DNA from: JAVBNO01 sp031551485
Lineage (GTDB): Bacteria > Bacillota > Clostridia > Oscillospirales > Ruminococcaceae
DNA: 41,012 nt
Direction: 5' to 3'
Assembly: GCA_031551485.1 (NCBI GenBank)
Contig: JAVBNO010000045.1
Span: forward strand, 1 to 41,012
Both the position numbers and the translations under genes were made by a program. The notes under the pieces are model-generated. The model was given only the letters and a program-made list of their open reading frames with translations. It ran no database searches and was not told where the DNA came from. Of this stretch, positions 24,797 through 32,538 are shown piece after piece; within the stretch, counting starts at the first letter, position 1, and every line of letters starts with the position of its first letter.

Positions 24797-24825
24797 TTGC
24801 TTTCTGGTCATTACCATGCTAAAAT
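24797..24825 (+). promoter_or_regulatory. orphan plus-strand promoter
   Basis: TTGCTT (24797-24802), 17-bp spacer, TAAAAT (24820-24825). The hexamers are identical to promoter copies A and B, and 21 of 30 positions match copy A including TCATT in the spacer. No ordinary gene lies downstream on this strand, only a 15-codon ORF and hairpins. Confidence 0.5.
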
Positions 24826-24847
24826 GGTTGTGTTTAAAAGGACTCTC

Positions 24848-24895
24848 ATGAGGTATATACAACGCGCTATAAATATAGAAAAGACAACCATCTAA
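24848..24895 (+). CDS. possible 15-residue small ORF / leader peptide
   Basis: ATG to TAA encodes MRYIQRAINIEKTTI. AAAAGGA lies 5 nt before the ATG and the orphan promoter starts transcription about 15-20 nt upstream. Hairpins follow at 24901 and 24929. Promoter, ribosome site and start are in correct order, but such a short ORF could be chance and there is no family evidence. Confidence 0.3.
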   Translation: MRYIQRAINIEKTTI

Positions 24896-24900
24896 TTTTC

Positions 24901-24969
24901 GATAGAAGTTCTATCCTCTCTTTTGCTAGACAGACACCCTGCTCCTTCGGAGTGGGGTGTTTGTCTGTC
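24901..24969 (+). other. two consecutive hairpins downstream of the small ORF
   Basis: GATAGAA-G-TTCTATC (24901-24915) is a perfect 7-bp inverted repeat. At 24929-24969 a long hairpin pairs GACAGAC with GTCTGTC (across a 2-nt bulge) and then a 12-bp stem from ACACCC to CTCC closed by a TTC loop, with two G-T pairs. There is no strong U-tract. It could end a small transcript from the orphan promoter. Confidence 0.45.
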
Positions 24970-25024
24970 CAAACATCGCTGCCAATCACAACCCGGCAGA
25001 CGCGCAAAGCGAATGGTTCTTCCC

Positions 25025-25623
25025 TTCACCATTTGCACCCCAATACAGACCCAAAACCATCCTCCCCATAGCCCAAGCGTTTCCTGCGCACCTATGTCCC
25101 CGCCCTAAGGATGGGGCGTGGGGGAAACCATATGGTTTCCCCAGAAAATGTTTTTGCATACTTTTTGCGCCAAAAAGTATGCGCCCGTCGCGGCTTAAGC
25201 GACAGGCTATATGTCCGCCGGAGCGACTGCACGTCTGCCCCACTTTGATTCAATATCGGTACCAGCCTTTTTCACCGTCTGCACCCCCAGACCAGACCCA
25301 AACCCGCCCTCCCCATAGCCCAAACGTTTCCCGCGCACCTGCGCCCTCGCCCTAAGGATGGGGCGTGGGGGAAACCATGTGGTTTTCCCGAAAAATGTTT
25401 TTGCATACTTTTTGCGCCAAAAAGTATGGGCCGGTCGCGGCTTAAGCGACAGGCTATATGTCCGCCGGAGCGGCTGTACGTCTGCCGTACTTTGATTCGC
25501 TATCAGCACCCGTCTTCCCTGCTTGTGTACCAAGAATGTTGAGCCGGTCGCGGCTTAAGCGACAGGCTATATGTCCGCCGGAGCGGCTGTACATCTGCCG
25601 TATTTTGATTTGATATCAGCACC
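25025..25623. repeat. tandem array of ~245-bp multi-hairpin intergenic repeats (2 full copies + 1 partial)
   Basis: Copies lie at 25025-25270, 25271-25510 and, truncated at the left, 25541-25623. In the first copy each unit shows an imperfect CGCCC/GGGGCG stem, a palindrome GGGGAAACCA-TGGTTTCCCC (25121-25142), CATACTTTTTG-CGC-CAAAAAGTATG (25157-25181), GTCGC-N7-GCGAC (25187-25203) and CCGC-CGGA-GCGG. Copies match closely to each other and to the array at 40.3-41.0 kb. Reading frames through them are not conserved and I call no gene. The flanks (24970-25024, 25511-25540, 25624-25679) hold nothing I recognise. Confidence 0.85.
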
Positions 25624-25679
25624 AATCCACTTTCTTCATCGCACAAGTGCCACCACCCTGCGTTTTCCCAGAAAAAGCA

Positions 25680-25715
25680 AAAAGGCCGAAGCCGCTGACG
25701 CGGTCTCGGCCTTTT
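25680..25715 (-). terminator. terminator after the 184-aa protein gene
   Basis: AAAAGGCCGA (25680-25689) pairs with TCGGCCTTTT (25706-25715), with an inner CCGC/GCGG stem. On the minus strand it is followed by T-rich sequence. The symmetry of A and T flanks means it could work in both directions. Confidence 0.8.
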
Positions 25716-25735
25716 GGTTATGTACAATCATTTCA

Positions 25736-26290
25736 TCAGTTTTTATTCAGCATGGCGACAATCTCATCCAGATGATCAATGATGAACCGCTGGGCCTGCT
25801 GGGTGTAGATAACGGCTGTATAATCCCCCACCACCGTGTCCCGCATTTCCGTCTCGATGCCTACCTCGGCAGAAGTGTCGGTGGTGACAAAGCGCTTGGT
25901 TTCAAAGACATACCGCAAATACCCTTTTTCCGCCAGCCAGTCGGTGATGGCGGTGGCGGGCAGCTTGCGCATGCGGGAAGGGTCGACGCTGACGCTGATA
26001 TTTTCGGCAATATGCCGCACCGAAACCGGGGTATCAAACACAACAATCTGCTTTTTGTCCTCTTCGCTGATGGCAAAAGGCTCCAGCGACAAATCGGGGC
26101 GGTTGCCAATAATCCCGCCGCTTTGAATCACCTGGCCCAGCACATCCGCCGCCAAAAAGAAACTGCGGGCTAAATTCACATTGTTCAGAACGCTGTCCTC
26201 CGGCAAATCCCGGCTGGTAAAGGGGTCGATGCCCTGTGCCAGCTTGGAAAGCTGAATTTGGGCACGGCGCATTTTATCCAGATCTTTCAT
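25736..26290 (-). CDS. uncharacterised conserved 184-aa protein
   Basis: A 184-residue soluble protein with no signal peptide or membrane segment. The N-terminal segment LAQGIDPFTSRDLPEDSVLNNVNLAR resembles a motif shared by many uncharacterised bacterial proteins (AxGIxPxTxxxLPEDSxxNN). The C-terminal half (ITDWLAEKGYLRYVFETKRFVTTDTSAEVGI) has the look of a winged-helix-like module. The ATG at 26290 follows TGGGAGGATCAAAT and gives the start. I do not recognise a specific family name and assign no function. It lies 58 nt after the MGMT-family gene and ends at a strong terminator. Confidence 0.7.
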   Translation of the reverse strand: MKDLDKMRRAQIQLSKLAQGIDPFTSRDLPEDSVLNNVNLARSFFLAADVLGQVIQSGGIIGNRPDLSLEPFAISEEDKKQIVVFDTPVSVRHIAENISVSVDPSRMRKLPATAITDWLAEKGYLRYVFETKRFVTTDTSAEVGIETEMRDTVVGDYTAVIYTQQAQRFIIDHLDEIVAMLNKN

Positions 26291-26348
26291 ATTTGATCCT
26301 CCCAAACCGGTTTGCCCGGCATCATAAACAAAAAACAAAGAATGGGCG

Positions 26349-26651
26349 CTACAGGCCAAAACGGGCCATGTCCACACGGCCGTCCGCCCCAAAGACGACA
26401 CCCTCCGCTTCCAGCATAGCGCGTTGCTGTCCGGCAAAAAGATACGCGGGGGGCAAAACGCCGCCCGCCTTCACCACCCGGTGACACGGCAGATGAAGAC
26501 CTTCGGGCACACAGTAAAGCGCTTGTCCCACCCGGCGCGCCAGTCGCCCGTTGCCCAGCAGGCAGGCAATTTGGCCATAGGTCATCACCCGGCCAAAGGG
26601 GATGGCCCCAACCACTTCATACACTTTGGCAAAAACGCCTGTCTGTCCCAT
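26349..26651 (-). CDS. MGMT-family (Ogt/Atl-like) DNA-binding alkyltransferase domain protein
   Basis: A 100-residue protein corresponding only to the C-terminal DNA-binding/acceptor domain of O6-alkylguanine-DNA alkyltransferases. It has IPFGRVMTYGQIA with the helix-turn-helix and the acceptor motif PCHRV with Cys56 present, unlike Atl proteins, where Trp replaces it. A larger frame reaches 26861, but AAAGG lies 9 nt before the ATG at 26651, and the extra N-terminus looks non-coding and spans a terminator. It could be a small active repair protein or an alkyl-base sensor. Confidence 0.8.
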   Translation of the reverse strand: MGQTGVFAKVYEVVGAIPFGRVMTYGQIACLLGNGRLARRVGQALYCVPEGLHLPCHRVVKAGGVLPPAYLFAGQQRAMLEAEGVVFGADGRVDMARFGL

Positions 26652-26771
26652 GGCAGCCATCCTTTGCGCGGCGCAGATGAAAAATAAACGGTTCACAGGT
26701 AAGCGCCACACCATTATAAACCAATTGCGCTCCCACGGCAACAGGGTAAAAGCACAAAATATCATCCCGAC

Positions 26772-26798
26772 AAAAAACCCCATCTGATAAAGATGGGG
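26772..26798 (-). terminator. terminator after mgsA
   Basis: CCCCATC/GATGGGG stem (26778-26784 with 26792-26798), 7-nt loop, then TTTTTT on the minus strand. It ends the minD-mgsA transcript 44 nt past the mgsA stop. Confidence 0.85.
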
Positions 26799-26841
26799 CC
26801 AAAAGCAAAGATGAGGTGAAACAATAAACCCCAGGAGCTGC

Positions 26842-27246
26842 CTACCGTTTGGGATTGACAATATCCCGCCAGTCCAGATCGCCCCGCTCTAAAGCGTGAA
26901 TCAGCGCTTCCGCCGTGGCAATATTGGTGGCGACGGGAATGTTGTGCACGTCGCAAAGACGCAACAGGTTCGCTTCGTCCGGTTCGCCGGGCTTGACGTT
27001 AATCGGATCGCGGAAAAAGAGCAGCAAATCAATTTCATTGCAGGCAATGCGGGAGGCAATTTGCTGGTCGCCGCCCTGGGCGCCGCTTAAAAATTTAAAC
27101 ACATTCAGTCCGGTCGCTTCCGAGACAAGCTTGGAAGTGGTGCCGGTGCCGCAAAGATTGTGCCGGCTGAGTATACCGCAATAGGCGATACAAAACTGCA
27201 CCATAAGCTCTTTTTTGGCGTCATGCGCGATGAGAGCGATATTCAT
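26842..27246 (-). CDS. mgsA: methylglyoxal synthase
   Basis: A 134-residue cytoplasmic enzyme converting dihydroxyacetone phosphate to methylglyoxal and phosphate. Family motifs are AHDAKK (His8, Asp9), the phosphate loop GTGTTS (33-38), GAQGGDQQ with catalytic Asp60, and FFRDP. The ATG at 27246 has AAAGGAG 8-9 nt upstream. It lies 32 nt after the MinD-like gene; in many Clostridia mgsA ends a minCDE-rodA-mgsA block, so this pair may be a remnant of it. Confidence 0.95.
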   Translation of the reverse strand: MNIALIAHDAKKELMVQFCIAYCGILSRHNLCGTGTTSKLVSEATGLNVFKFLSGAQGGDQQIASRIACNEIDLLLFFRDPINVKPGEPDEANLLRLCDVHNIPVATNIATAEALIHALERGDLDWRDIVNPKR

Positions 27247-27278
27247 AGATGGGTCTCCTTTGCTTGAAATCACAAAAC

Positions 27279-28013
27279 TTATGAGGGAAATGCCAGCGGG
27301 ACATATTGTCCCTCCAGCCGATGGGCAATATTTTCGAAAGCGCGGGCCGATACGCTGGGCGCCAAATCGGTGCCGGTAAGAGATGCTTTTTCCACCAAAG
27401 CGGAAAGAGGCACCACACCGATCAGCTGCACACCCACCATGTTAATGACGTCGTCCAAATCCTCCACAATGCCTTTGGCGGCAAAGTCGGGAGGTACTTT
27501 GTTGATAATCAGCCGCTGCTGCGTCATGCCCATTTTGCTCATTTGCAGGGCCACTTTGGCGGCGTCCCTGGCGGCGACCGGGTCGGGGGTGGATACGACG
27601 ATAGACATGTCGGCGGCGGCGCCGGACATCCGCACCGCTTTGCCCAAACCGGCGGGTGTGTCAATGAGAATAAAATCGTAATAACTGCGGAAAAAGTCAC
27701 AAAGACGAACAAATACTTTGGGATCCGGCAAATAATCGGAATTATTGGGGGCGCATAACAGCTCCAGCTGAGGCATGGCGGGACAGGCGACAACGGCATG
27801 GTCGGCAATGCAGCGCCCGGTCAGAAGGTCGGACAAGTCGTAAACAACCTTGTCTCCCATTCCCAGCATGATATCCATGCCCCGCAGCCCCGCGTCCATT
27901 TCAATTAATAATACCCGCCGCCCCAAAGAGACCAGCGCCCGGCCAATGAAGACGGTAAGAGTAGATTTTCCCACGCCGCCTTTGCCGGAAGTGATAACGA
28001 CAACTTGTGACAT
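27279..28013 (-). CDS. MinD-like septum-site ATPase
   Basis: A 244-residue ParA/MinD P-loop ATPase. The deviant Walker A GKGGVGKST includes the signature Lys11 and Lys16, Walker A' is IEMDAGLRGMDIMLG and Walker B is DFILIDTPAG. GLRGMDIMLGMGDKVVYDLSDLL matches MinD closely. The C-terminus (EGQYVPLAFPS) lacks the amphipathic Lys/Leu/Phe-rich membrane-targeting helix that normally ends MinD. minC and minE are not adjacent. It may have lost oscillating membrane cycling or act as another MinD-type regulator. Confidence 0.82.
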   Translation of the reverse strand: MSQVVVITSGKGGVGKSTLTVFIGRALVSLGRRVLLIEMDAGLRGMDIMLGMGDKVVYDLSDLLTGRCIADHAVVACPAMPQLELLCAPNNSDYLPDPKVFVRLCDFFRSYYDFILIDTPAGLGKAVRMSGAAADMSIVVSTPDPVAARDAAKVALQMSKMGMTQQRLIINKVPPDFAAKGIVEDLDDVINMVGVQLIGVVPLSALVEKASLTGTDLAPSVSARAFENIAHRLEGQYVPLAFPS

Positions 28014-28401
28014 AATTCTCCTGCACTTTCCCCTGCATGACGAAGAACAAAGATGTTGGCAGTAATGATGTTAGTTATTTTTTGCAAATAATAAAGCAAT
28101 TTTTTGACTATCATGTACAGATAAAGTACATCATCTAAATTAGTGTACCATAGTTTTGGTTACATGACTAGTATTTTATGCCATTATTTGCAAAAAAACG
28201 CCGGGGAATTTTTGTGCAGTATGTAGAAAACAGGCGCTTAAAAGACGAAAAAGCATTGCGCAGTGGTCAACGAGTGCCGGGCCGCTGCCCGCACAATCGT
28301 TTAAATATACCTTTGACATAAAAAAGGGAAGATATGCGCCCATCTTCCCCTAAAAATTTATGTGGGATATCCTGCTACGCCCGGCCAAGATGAAGGAAGG
28401 G
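28014..28401. other. intergenic region between argS end and minD-like start
   Basis: An AT-rich 388-nt gap. It holds the argS terminator, CGGGC-CGCT-GCCCG at 28278-28291, and an inverted repeat ATGTAC-N7-GTACAT (28113-28118/28126-28131) about 100 nt before the MinD-like gene that could be an operator. I did not find a convincing promoter pair for the MinD-like gene and see no ORF of note. Confidence 0.5.
28318..28349 (-). terminator. terminator after argS
   Basis: GGGAAGAT/ATCTTCCC stem (28326-28333 with 28342-28349), 8-nt loop, followed on the minus strand by TTTTTT. Confidence 0.85.
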
Positions 28402-30093
28402 CTACATAATTTCCGGGGCGGTAATTTTCAGCAAAGAAAGCAAATTGCGCAGCACAATGCCGGTGGCTTGGCAAAGGGCCAGCCGCGCCTGCAAAAGCGC
28501 CTCCTCTTCCCCTTTCACCCGGTGGGTGTTGTAAAACTTGTGGAAAAGGGTGGCGACGTCAATGGCAAAGCGGGTCAGCCGCGCCGGGTCGTAATAGACC
28601 GCGGCCCCTACAATTTCGCCGGGCAACTGCCCCAGCAGCCGGATCAGCTCCTGCTCCTCCGGCTGGCACAGCAAAAGGAGCTCGGCCTCCCCGGTTTCCC
28701 GGGGGGCAATGCCCTGGGCCGCCAAGTTTTTCAGGATGCTGCAAATCCGGGCGTGGGCGTACTGCACATAATAAACCGGGTTTTGGCTCGATTGTTCGGC
28801 AGCCAGTGTCAAGTCAAAATCAAGCGCGGAGTTGGGCTCCCGCATATTGAAAAAGAAGCGGGCGGCGTCAATTTCCACCTCTTCCAAAAGGTCGGAAAGG
28901 GTGACCGATTTGCCGGTGCGTTTGCTCATCTTAAAGGGATGGCCGTCCTTGAGAAGGCGTACCAGCTGCATCAGCACAATGTCCAGCTTGCTCCCGTCAA
29001 GGCCGATGGCGTCCATTGCGCCCTTAAGCCGGGCCACATGGCCGTGGTGATCGGCCCCCCAGACGTTAATGACCCGGGAAAAACCCCGGACGGCAAATTT
29101 ATGGTAATGATAAGCGATGTCGGCGGCAAAATAAGTGGGATGCCCGTTTTGCCGAATCAGCACTTCGTCCTTTTCGGCCCCAAAGTCGGTGGCGCGGTAC
29201 CACACCGCCCCGTCCTGCTCATAAACTGCGCCCTTTTGCCGCAACGCCTCCACAGCGCCCGCCACCCCGTCTGGGTACAGGCTGCTTTCCCGGAACCATA
29301 CGTCGTAAACAATGCGATAGCGCTCCAAATCGCTGCGCAACTTTTCAATATTCAGCGGCAGCGCGTAGTCCACAAGGATCTGCCGACGTTCATCGGTGGG
29401 CGCATTCACATATTTTTCGCCGTAAATGCCAGCAAACGCTTTGGCGTGGGCGGTAATATCGTCGCCGAAATAGCCGTCCTCGGGAAACGGCACAGCCTCT
29501 TCCCCTTTAAAATGCTGCAGATAACGGGCTTCCAGCGAAAGGCCGAACTTTTCAATTTGGTTGCCGGCGTCGTTCACATAAAATTCCCTGGTGACGTTGT
29601 ACCCTGCCCAGTCCAAAGCCGACGCCAGGCAGTCGCCGATGGCGCCGCCTCTGGCGTTGCCCATGTGCATGGGGCCGGTGGGGTTGGCGGAGACAAACTC
29701 CACCATCACTTTTTCGCCTTTGCCGTGGTCACTGCGGCCGTATTGCTCTTTTCCCTCCAAAATTTCCGCCACAATTCGGGCGAACCACCGGGGGCTGACG
29801 AAAAAATTTAAAAAGCCCGGCCCGGCAATTTCCACCCGGTCAAAAAAGCTGCCGTCAAGGGGCAGCCGGGCGGCCAGAATCTCCGCGATTTTGCGGGGTG
29901 GCAGGCCGAAGGCCCGGGCGCTGACCATGGCGGCGTTGGTGGCAAAATCCCCCTTGGATGTATCGGCGGGCACTTCCACCACAAAAGCGGGCACATTCCC
30001 GTTGGGCAGTTCCCCCGCGTCAATCGCCAGCCGGAAGGCGGCGGTAAGCATTTCTTGTACCATTTGCTGGGTTGCAAGCGCAATGTTGGCCAT
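28402..30093 (-). CDS. argS: arginyl-tRNA synthetase
   Basis: A 563-residue class I synthetase charging tRNA-Arg. The N-terminal Add1 domain is followed by the HIGH motif as ANPTGPMHMGNARGG, GADHHGHVARLKGAM, the KMSKS equivalent KMSKRTGKS and a C-terminal DALR anticodon-binding domain. AAGGAGAAGG precedes the ATG at 30093. It lies 51 nt after the DUF1934 gene, a conserved pairing in Firmicutes (ywiB-argS), and ends at a strong terminator. Confidence 0.97.
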   Translation of the reverse strand: MANIALATQQMVQEMLTAAFRLAIDAGELPNGNVPAFVVEVPADTSKGDFATNAAMVSARAFGLPPRKIAEILAARLPLDGSFFDRVEIAGPGFLNFFVSPRWFARIVAEILEGKEQYGRSDHGKGEKVMVEFVSANPTGPMHMGNARGGAIGDCLASALDWAGYNVTREFYVNDAGNQIEKFGLSLEARYLQHFKGEEAVPFPEDGYFGDDITAHAKAFAGIYGEKYVNAPTDERRQILVDYALPLNIEKLRSDLERYRIVYDVWFRESSLYPDGVAGAVEALRQKGAVYEQDGAVWYRATDFGAEKDEVLIRQNGHPTYFAADIAYHYHKFAVRGFSRVINVWGADHHGHVARLKGAMDAIGLDGSKLDIVLMQLVRLLKDGHPFKMSKRTGKSVTLSDLLEEVEIDAARFFFNMREPNSALDFDLTLAAEQSSQNPVYYVQYAHARICSILKNLAAQGIAPRETGEAELLLLCQPEEQELIRLLGQLPGEIVGAAVYYDPARLTRFAIDVATLFHKFYNTHRVKGEEEALLQARLALCQATGIVLRNLLSLLKITAPEIM

Positions 30094-30144
30094 AGGGTTG
30101 TCCTTCTCCTTTATATGCGGTCGGTTACCGGGTATTCGCGGCCG

Positions 30145-30573
30145 TCAACTCTGCAGCTGAACGTTGACATACACTTCGTTTTCGCTGGCCAGCGCGGTTT
30201 CAATGTCCAGAGAATATTTAAACGCCAGCTCCCCCCCGTTTTCCCCCAGGGAGGAGACGATCTTGTCCCCAAAAATGCCAATGGTCAAAGGGCCGTAACC
30301 GGTGTCATAATTGCACAGATGGCGTACCCCTTGCTCAATGATCAGCTGGGAGCGCGCCCGCCCCGAGCGGGACATAGTGACGCGCTCCGGGTCTACCTGC
30401 AGTGTGGTGCGGGTGCCCGCAAACCCGGTGGCCTCCGTTTCGTCGTAGGAGATGCAAAAGCTTTCCCCTTTGCGGGAGAAACGCCCTGTGGTAAACAGCT
30501 CCACTTCGTCCCGTTCGCCGTCAGCGTTTTGCACGCCCCGGATGGTGATCAGCGCCTCTTTGTTCGTCGCCAC
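30145..30573 (-). CDS. DUF1934 (YwiB-like) beta-barrel protein
   Basis: A 142-residue protein with the lipocalin-like beta-rich pattern of DUF1934: ITIRGVQ at the N-terminus, ISYDETEATGF, VTMSRSGRARSQLIIEQG and LAFKYSLDIE near the end. The start is a GTG at 30573 behind GAGGGAAGAG. It is the usual gene upstream of argS in Firmicutes. Function unknown; a small-ligand-binding role has been suggested from the fold. Confidence 0.88.
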   Translation of the reverse strand: MATNKEALITIRGVQNADGERDEVELFTTGRFSRKGESFCISYDETEATGFAGTRTTLQVDPERVTMSRSGRARSQLIIEQGVRHLCNYDTGYGPLTIGIFGDKIVSSLGENGGELAFKYSLDIETALASENEVYVNVQLQS

Positions 30574-30627
30574 TTTCTCTTCCCTCTTTCCGCTTCCACA
30601 GGGCCTGTCAACGCCCCGGTACAGTGC

Positions 30628-30636
30628 ATTATATCA
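30628..30636 (-). promoter_or_regulatory. extended -10 promoter for DUF1934-argS
   Basis: TGATATAAT on the minus strand, a perfect extended -10. The -35 region is poor (TGGAGC at 17 bp), as extended -10 promoters allow. Start predicted about 50 nt before the GTG. Confidence 0.65.
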
Positions 30637-30676
30637 CAAATCCAAAAGCGGCTCCAGCCCCTTTTGCGCCGCCGGC

Positions 30677-31747
30677 TCAGGCTTCGGGATGCAGGGCCAG
30701 CTCGATCAGATTGTCAATGATTTCGCTGTAAGTCATCCCCGCCGCCATAAACATCTTGGGAAACATGCTGATGTTGGTGAAGCCGGGCAGCGTGTTAATT
30801 TCGTTGAGGACGGCGCTGCCGTCGGGCCGCAGGAAAAAGTCCACCCGCGCAAGCCCCCGGCACCCCAGCGCTTTGTAAGCCGCCACCGCCATCTCCCGAA
30901 CGGTGTCCCGGCGGGCGTCGGAAATGCGGGCAGGAATATATAAATCGGTGGAATTGTCCAGATATTTGCCGGCGTAGTCGTAAAACTCGTGGCGGGGGAC
31001 AATTTCGCCCACCACGGCGGCAGCCACAGGATTATGATTGCCCATAACGGCGCTTTCAATCTCCTGCCCTGTCAACATTTCCTCCACCAGCACTTTTTCA
31101 TCTTCCCCAAAGGCCACCTCCAAAGCGGCCCGCAGCGCGGCCTTGTCTTTGGCTTTGCCAACCCCCACCGACGAACCGGAACAGGCGGGCTTGACAAACA
31201 TTGGATAATGCAGCTTGGCCGCCAGCGCCTCTTCCAGCGCGTCAAAGCGGGCCAGTTCCTCCGGTGTCACCAGCGCCCAGGCGGCGTTGGGAATGCCGCT
31301 GGCGGACAACAGCGTTTTGGTGACCGCTTTGTCCATGCAGTTGGCGCTGGCCATGACATGACACCCCACATAGGGAATATCCGCCATTTCAAAAAGCCCC
31401 TGAATGGTTCCGTCTTCCCCTTTGCGGCCATGCAGCACCGGAAAAATCACATCCACCGGCAGCAGGCGGCAACCGCCGTCGGCCGCCAGCTCCACAAAAG
31501 CTTTGGCGCCGGCATCGGGGGAGAGAAACGCGGGAGAAATCAGATGAGGCTGGGCCCACCGGGCATCGCGCATGTCGGCGGGGGTGCCCAAAAAGCGGTA
31601 CCATCGGCCGTCTTTTGTAATGCCGATGGCCAAAACGTCATATTTGTCCCGGTCAATGTTTTCCAAAATCGACGCCGCTGAAATACAGGAAACTTCGTGC
31701 TCCGAGTTGGCCCCGCCAAAAATGACGGCCACTGTGCGCTTCTTCAT
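30677..31747 (-). CDS. ddl: D-alanine--D-alanine ligase
   Basis: A 356-residue ATP-grasp ligase that makes D-Ala-D-Ala for peptidoglycan. Motifs are VIFGGANSEHEVS at the N-terminus, PVLHGRKGEDGTIQG, KPACSGSSVGVGKA, VLVEEMLTGQEIESAVMG and NEINTLPGFTNISMFPKMF. The ATG at 31747 is preceded by GTGGAGG; an upstream frame to 31810 overlaps the promoter and is dropped. It is expressed from a near-consensus promoter divergent from the rpmG operon. Confidence 0.95.
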   Translation of the reverse strand: MKKRTVAVIFGGANSEHEVSCISAASILENIDRDKYDVLAIGITKDGRWYRFLGTPADMRDARWAQPHLISPAFLSPDAGAKAFVELAADGGCRLLPVDVIFPVLHGRKGEDGTIQGLFEMADIPYVGCHVMASANCMDKAVTKTLLSASGIPNAAWALVTPEELARFDALEEALAAKLHYPMFVKPACSGSSVGVGKAKDKAALRAALEVAFGEDEKVLVEEMLTGQEIESAVMGNHNPVAAAVVGEIVPRHEFYDYAGKYLDNSTDLYIPARISDARRDTVREMAVAAYKALGCRGLARVDFFLRPDGSAVLNEINTLPGFTNISMFPKMFMAAGMTYSEIIDNLIELALHPEA

Positions 31748-31781
31748 CAAACCAGCCTCCACTGTCATCATTACACTAGAT

Positions 31782-31810
31782 ATCATAACACAAACCCCGT
31801 ATCGGTTCAA
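31782..31810 (-). promoter_or_regulatory. promoter of ddl
   Basis: TTGAAC (31805-31810), 17-bp spacer, TATGAT (31782-31787) on the minus strand. Confidence 0.8.
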
Positions 31811-31945
31811 TTGAGGCCCATGCTGAATATAGTGATTAAACGGACTTTTTTAGAACCGAAAAGCCCCGTTGTCTTTACAGTGGCGGCCAAAGGCAAAAAT
31901 CATTGCGTTAAAGTCGTAAAAAATCGCATTTTTTCGTCAAATCCC

Positions 31946-31975
31946 TTGACTTTACAAAAACAATTATGATAAACT
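31946..31975 (+). promoter_or_regulatory. promoter of the rpmG-secE-nusG operon
   Basis: TTGACT (31946-31951) and TAAACT (31970-31975), 18-bp spacer. Start predicted near 31982, leaving a leader of about 120 nt before rpmG. The rest of the 357-nt divergent gap (31748-32104) contains the ddl promoter and AT-rich DNA without other recognisable features. Confidence 0.7.
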
Positions 31976-32104
31976 AACTCTACCTCTAAAAAAGGGTTCT
32001 TTTTTTGTGCCCTGTTTTCCCGGATTGGCGGGGTAAAAAGAGGACTCTTTCTTCACACGGACAGAGGGAGGCAAAACAATCCGAATTTCAGGAGGTGCCG
32101 AATC

Positions 32105-32254
32105 ATGCGGGTAAAAATTACCCTTGCCTGCGCGGAATGCAAGCAGCGCAACTACAACACCATGAAAAACAAAAAGAACGACCCGGACCGGCTGGAGATG
32201 AACAAGTACTGCCGTTTCTGCCGCAAGCACACAGTCCACAAGGAGTCGAAGTAG
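32105..32254 (+). CDS. rpmG: 50S ribosomal protein L33
   Basis: A 49-residue protein starting MRVKITLACAECKQRNYNT and ending CRFCRKHTVHKESK. The two CxxC pairs (ECK.. as CAEC, and CRFC) are the zinc-binding C+ form of L33. The ATG follows CAGGAGGTGCCGAATC. It lies 15 nt before secE, the standard bacterial order. Confidence 0.95.
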   Translation: MRVKITLACAECKQRNYNTMKNKKNDPDRLEMNKYCRFCRKHTVHKESK

Positions 32255-32269
32255 GAAAGGAGCAAAACC

Positions 32270-32488
32270 ATGTCGGATTCGAACAAGAAGCCCGGTTTTG
32301 TCGCCAGAATCATTCGTTCTCTGAAGGACATGGCCGGCGAGCTGAAAAAAGTAGTATGGCCCACCCGGAAACAGATGGTCAACAATACGCTGATCGTGCT
32401 GGCCTTTATGGTCATTGCGGCCATTTGCGTAGGACTGATCGACACGGCGTTCATCACTGCAATCAACAAGTTTTTACAAGTATCCTGA
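32270..32488 (+). CDS. secE: preprotein translocase subunit SecE
   Basis: A 72-residue single-pass membrane protein. The conserved amphipathic motif ELKKVVWPTRKQ (residues 24-35) precedes one membrane helix (about 41-62). It clamps SecY in the SecYEG channel. GAAAGGAG precedes the ATG. Confidence 0.95.
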   Translation: MSDSNKKPGFVARIIRSLKDMAGELKKVVWPTRKQMVNNTLIVLAFMVIAAICVGLIDTAFITAINKFLQVS

Positions 32489-32538
32489 TGCATTTTGGGC
32501 AGCAAGTTTAAATCAGGATTGGGAGACTGGAGGCAAAC

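Noticed and set aside
24929..24969. Long hairpin considered as a tRNA-like or riboswitch element
   Set aside because: No cloverleaf, no CCA-type end, no known aptamer core; only one bulged stem is visible.
25207..25533. Long ORFs reading through the multi-hairpin repeats (both arrays, both strands)
   Set aside because: They arise from the repeated DNA. Peptides similar between copies shift frame from copy to copy, there are no ribosome sites, and the conserved feature is stem pairing, not codons.
25025..25623. Array considered as CRISPR
   Set aside because: Units of about 245 bp with no regular short repeat/unique spacer structure and no cas genes nearby.
26652..26861. N-terminal extension of the MGMT-family protein to 26861
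   Set aside because: It would run through the mgsA terminator and into mgsA; a ribosome site places the start at 26651.
28104..28131. Plus-strand TTGACT with TACATC at 17 bp as a promoter
   Set aside because: Poor -10 and no plus-strand gene downstream before argS, which lies on the other strand.
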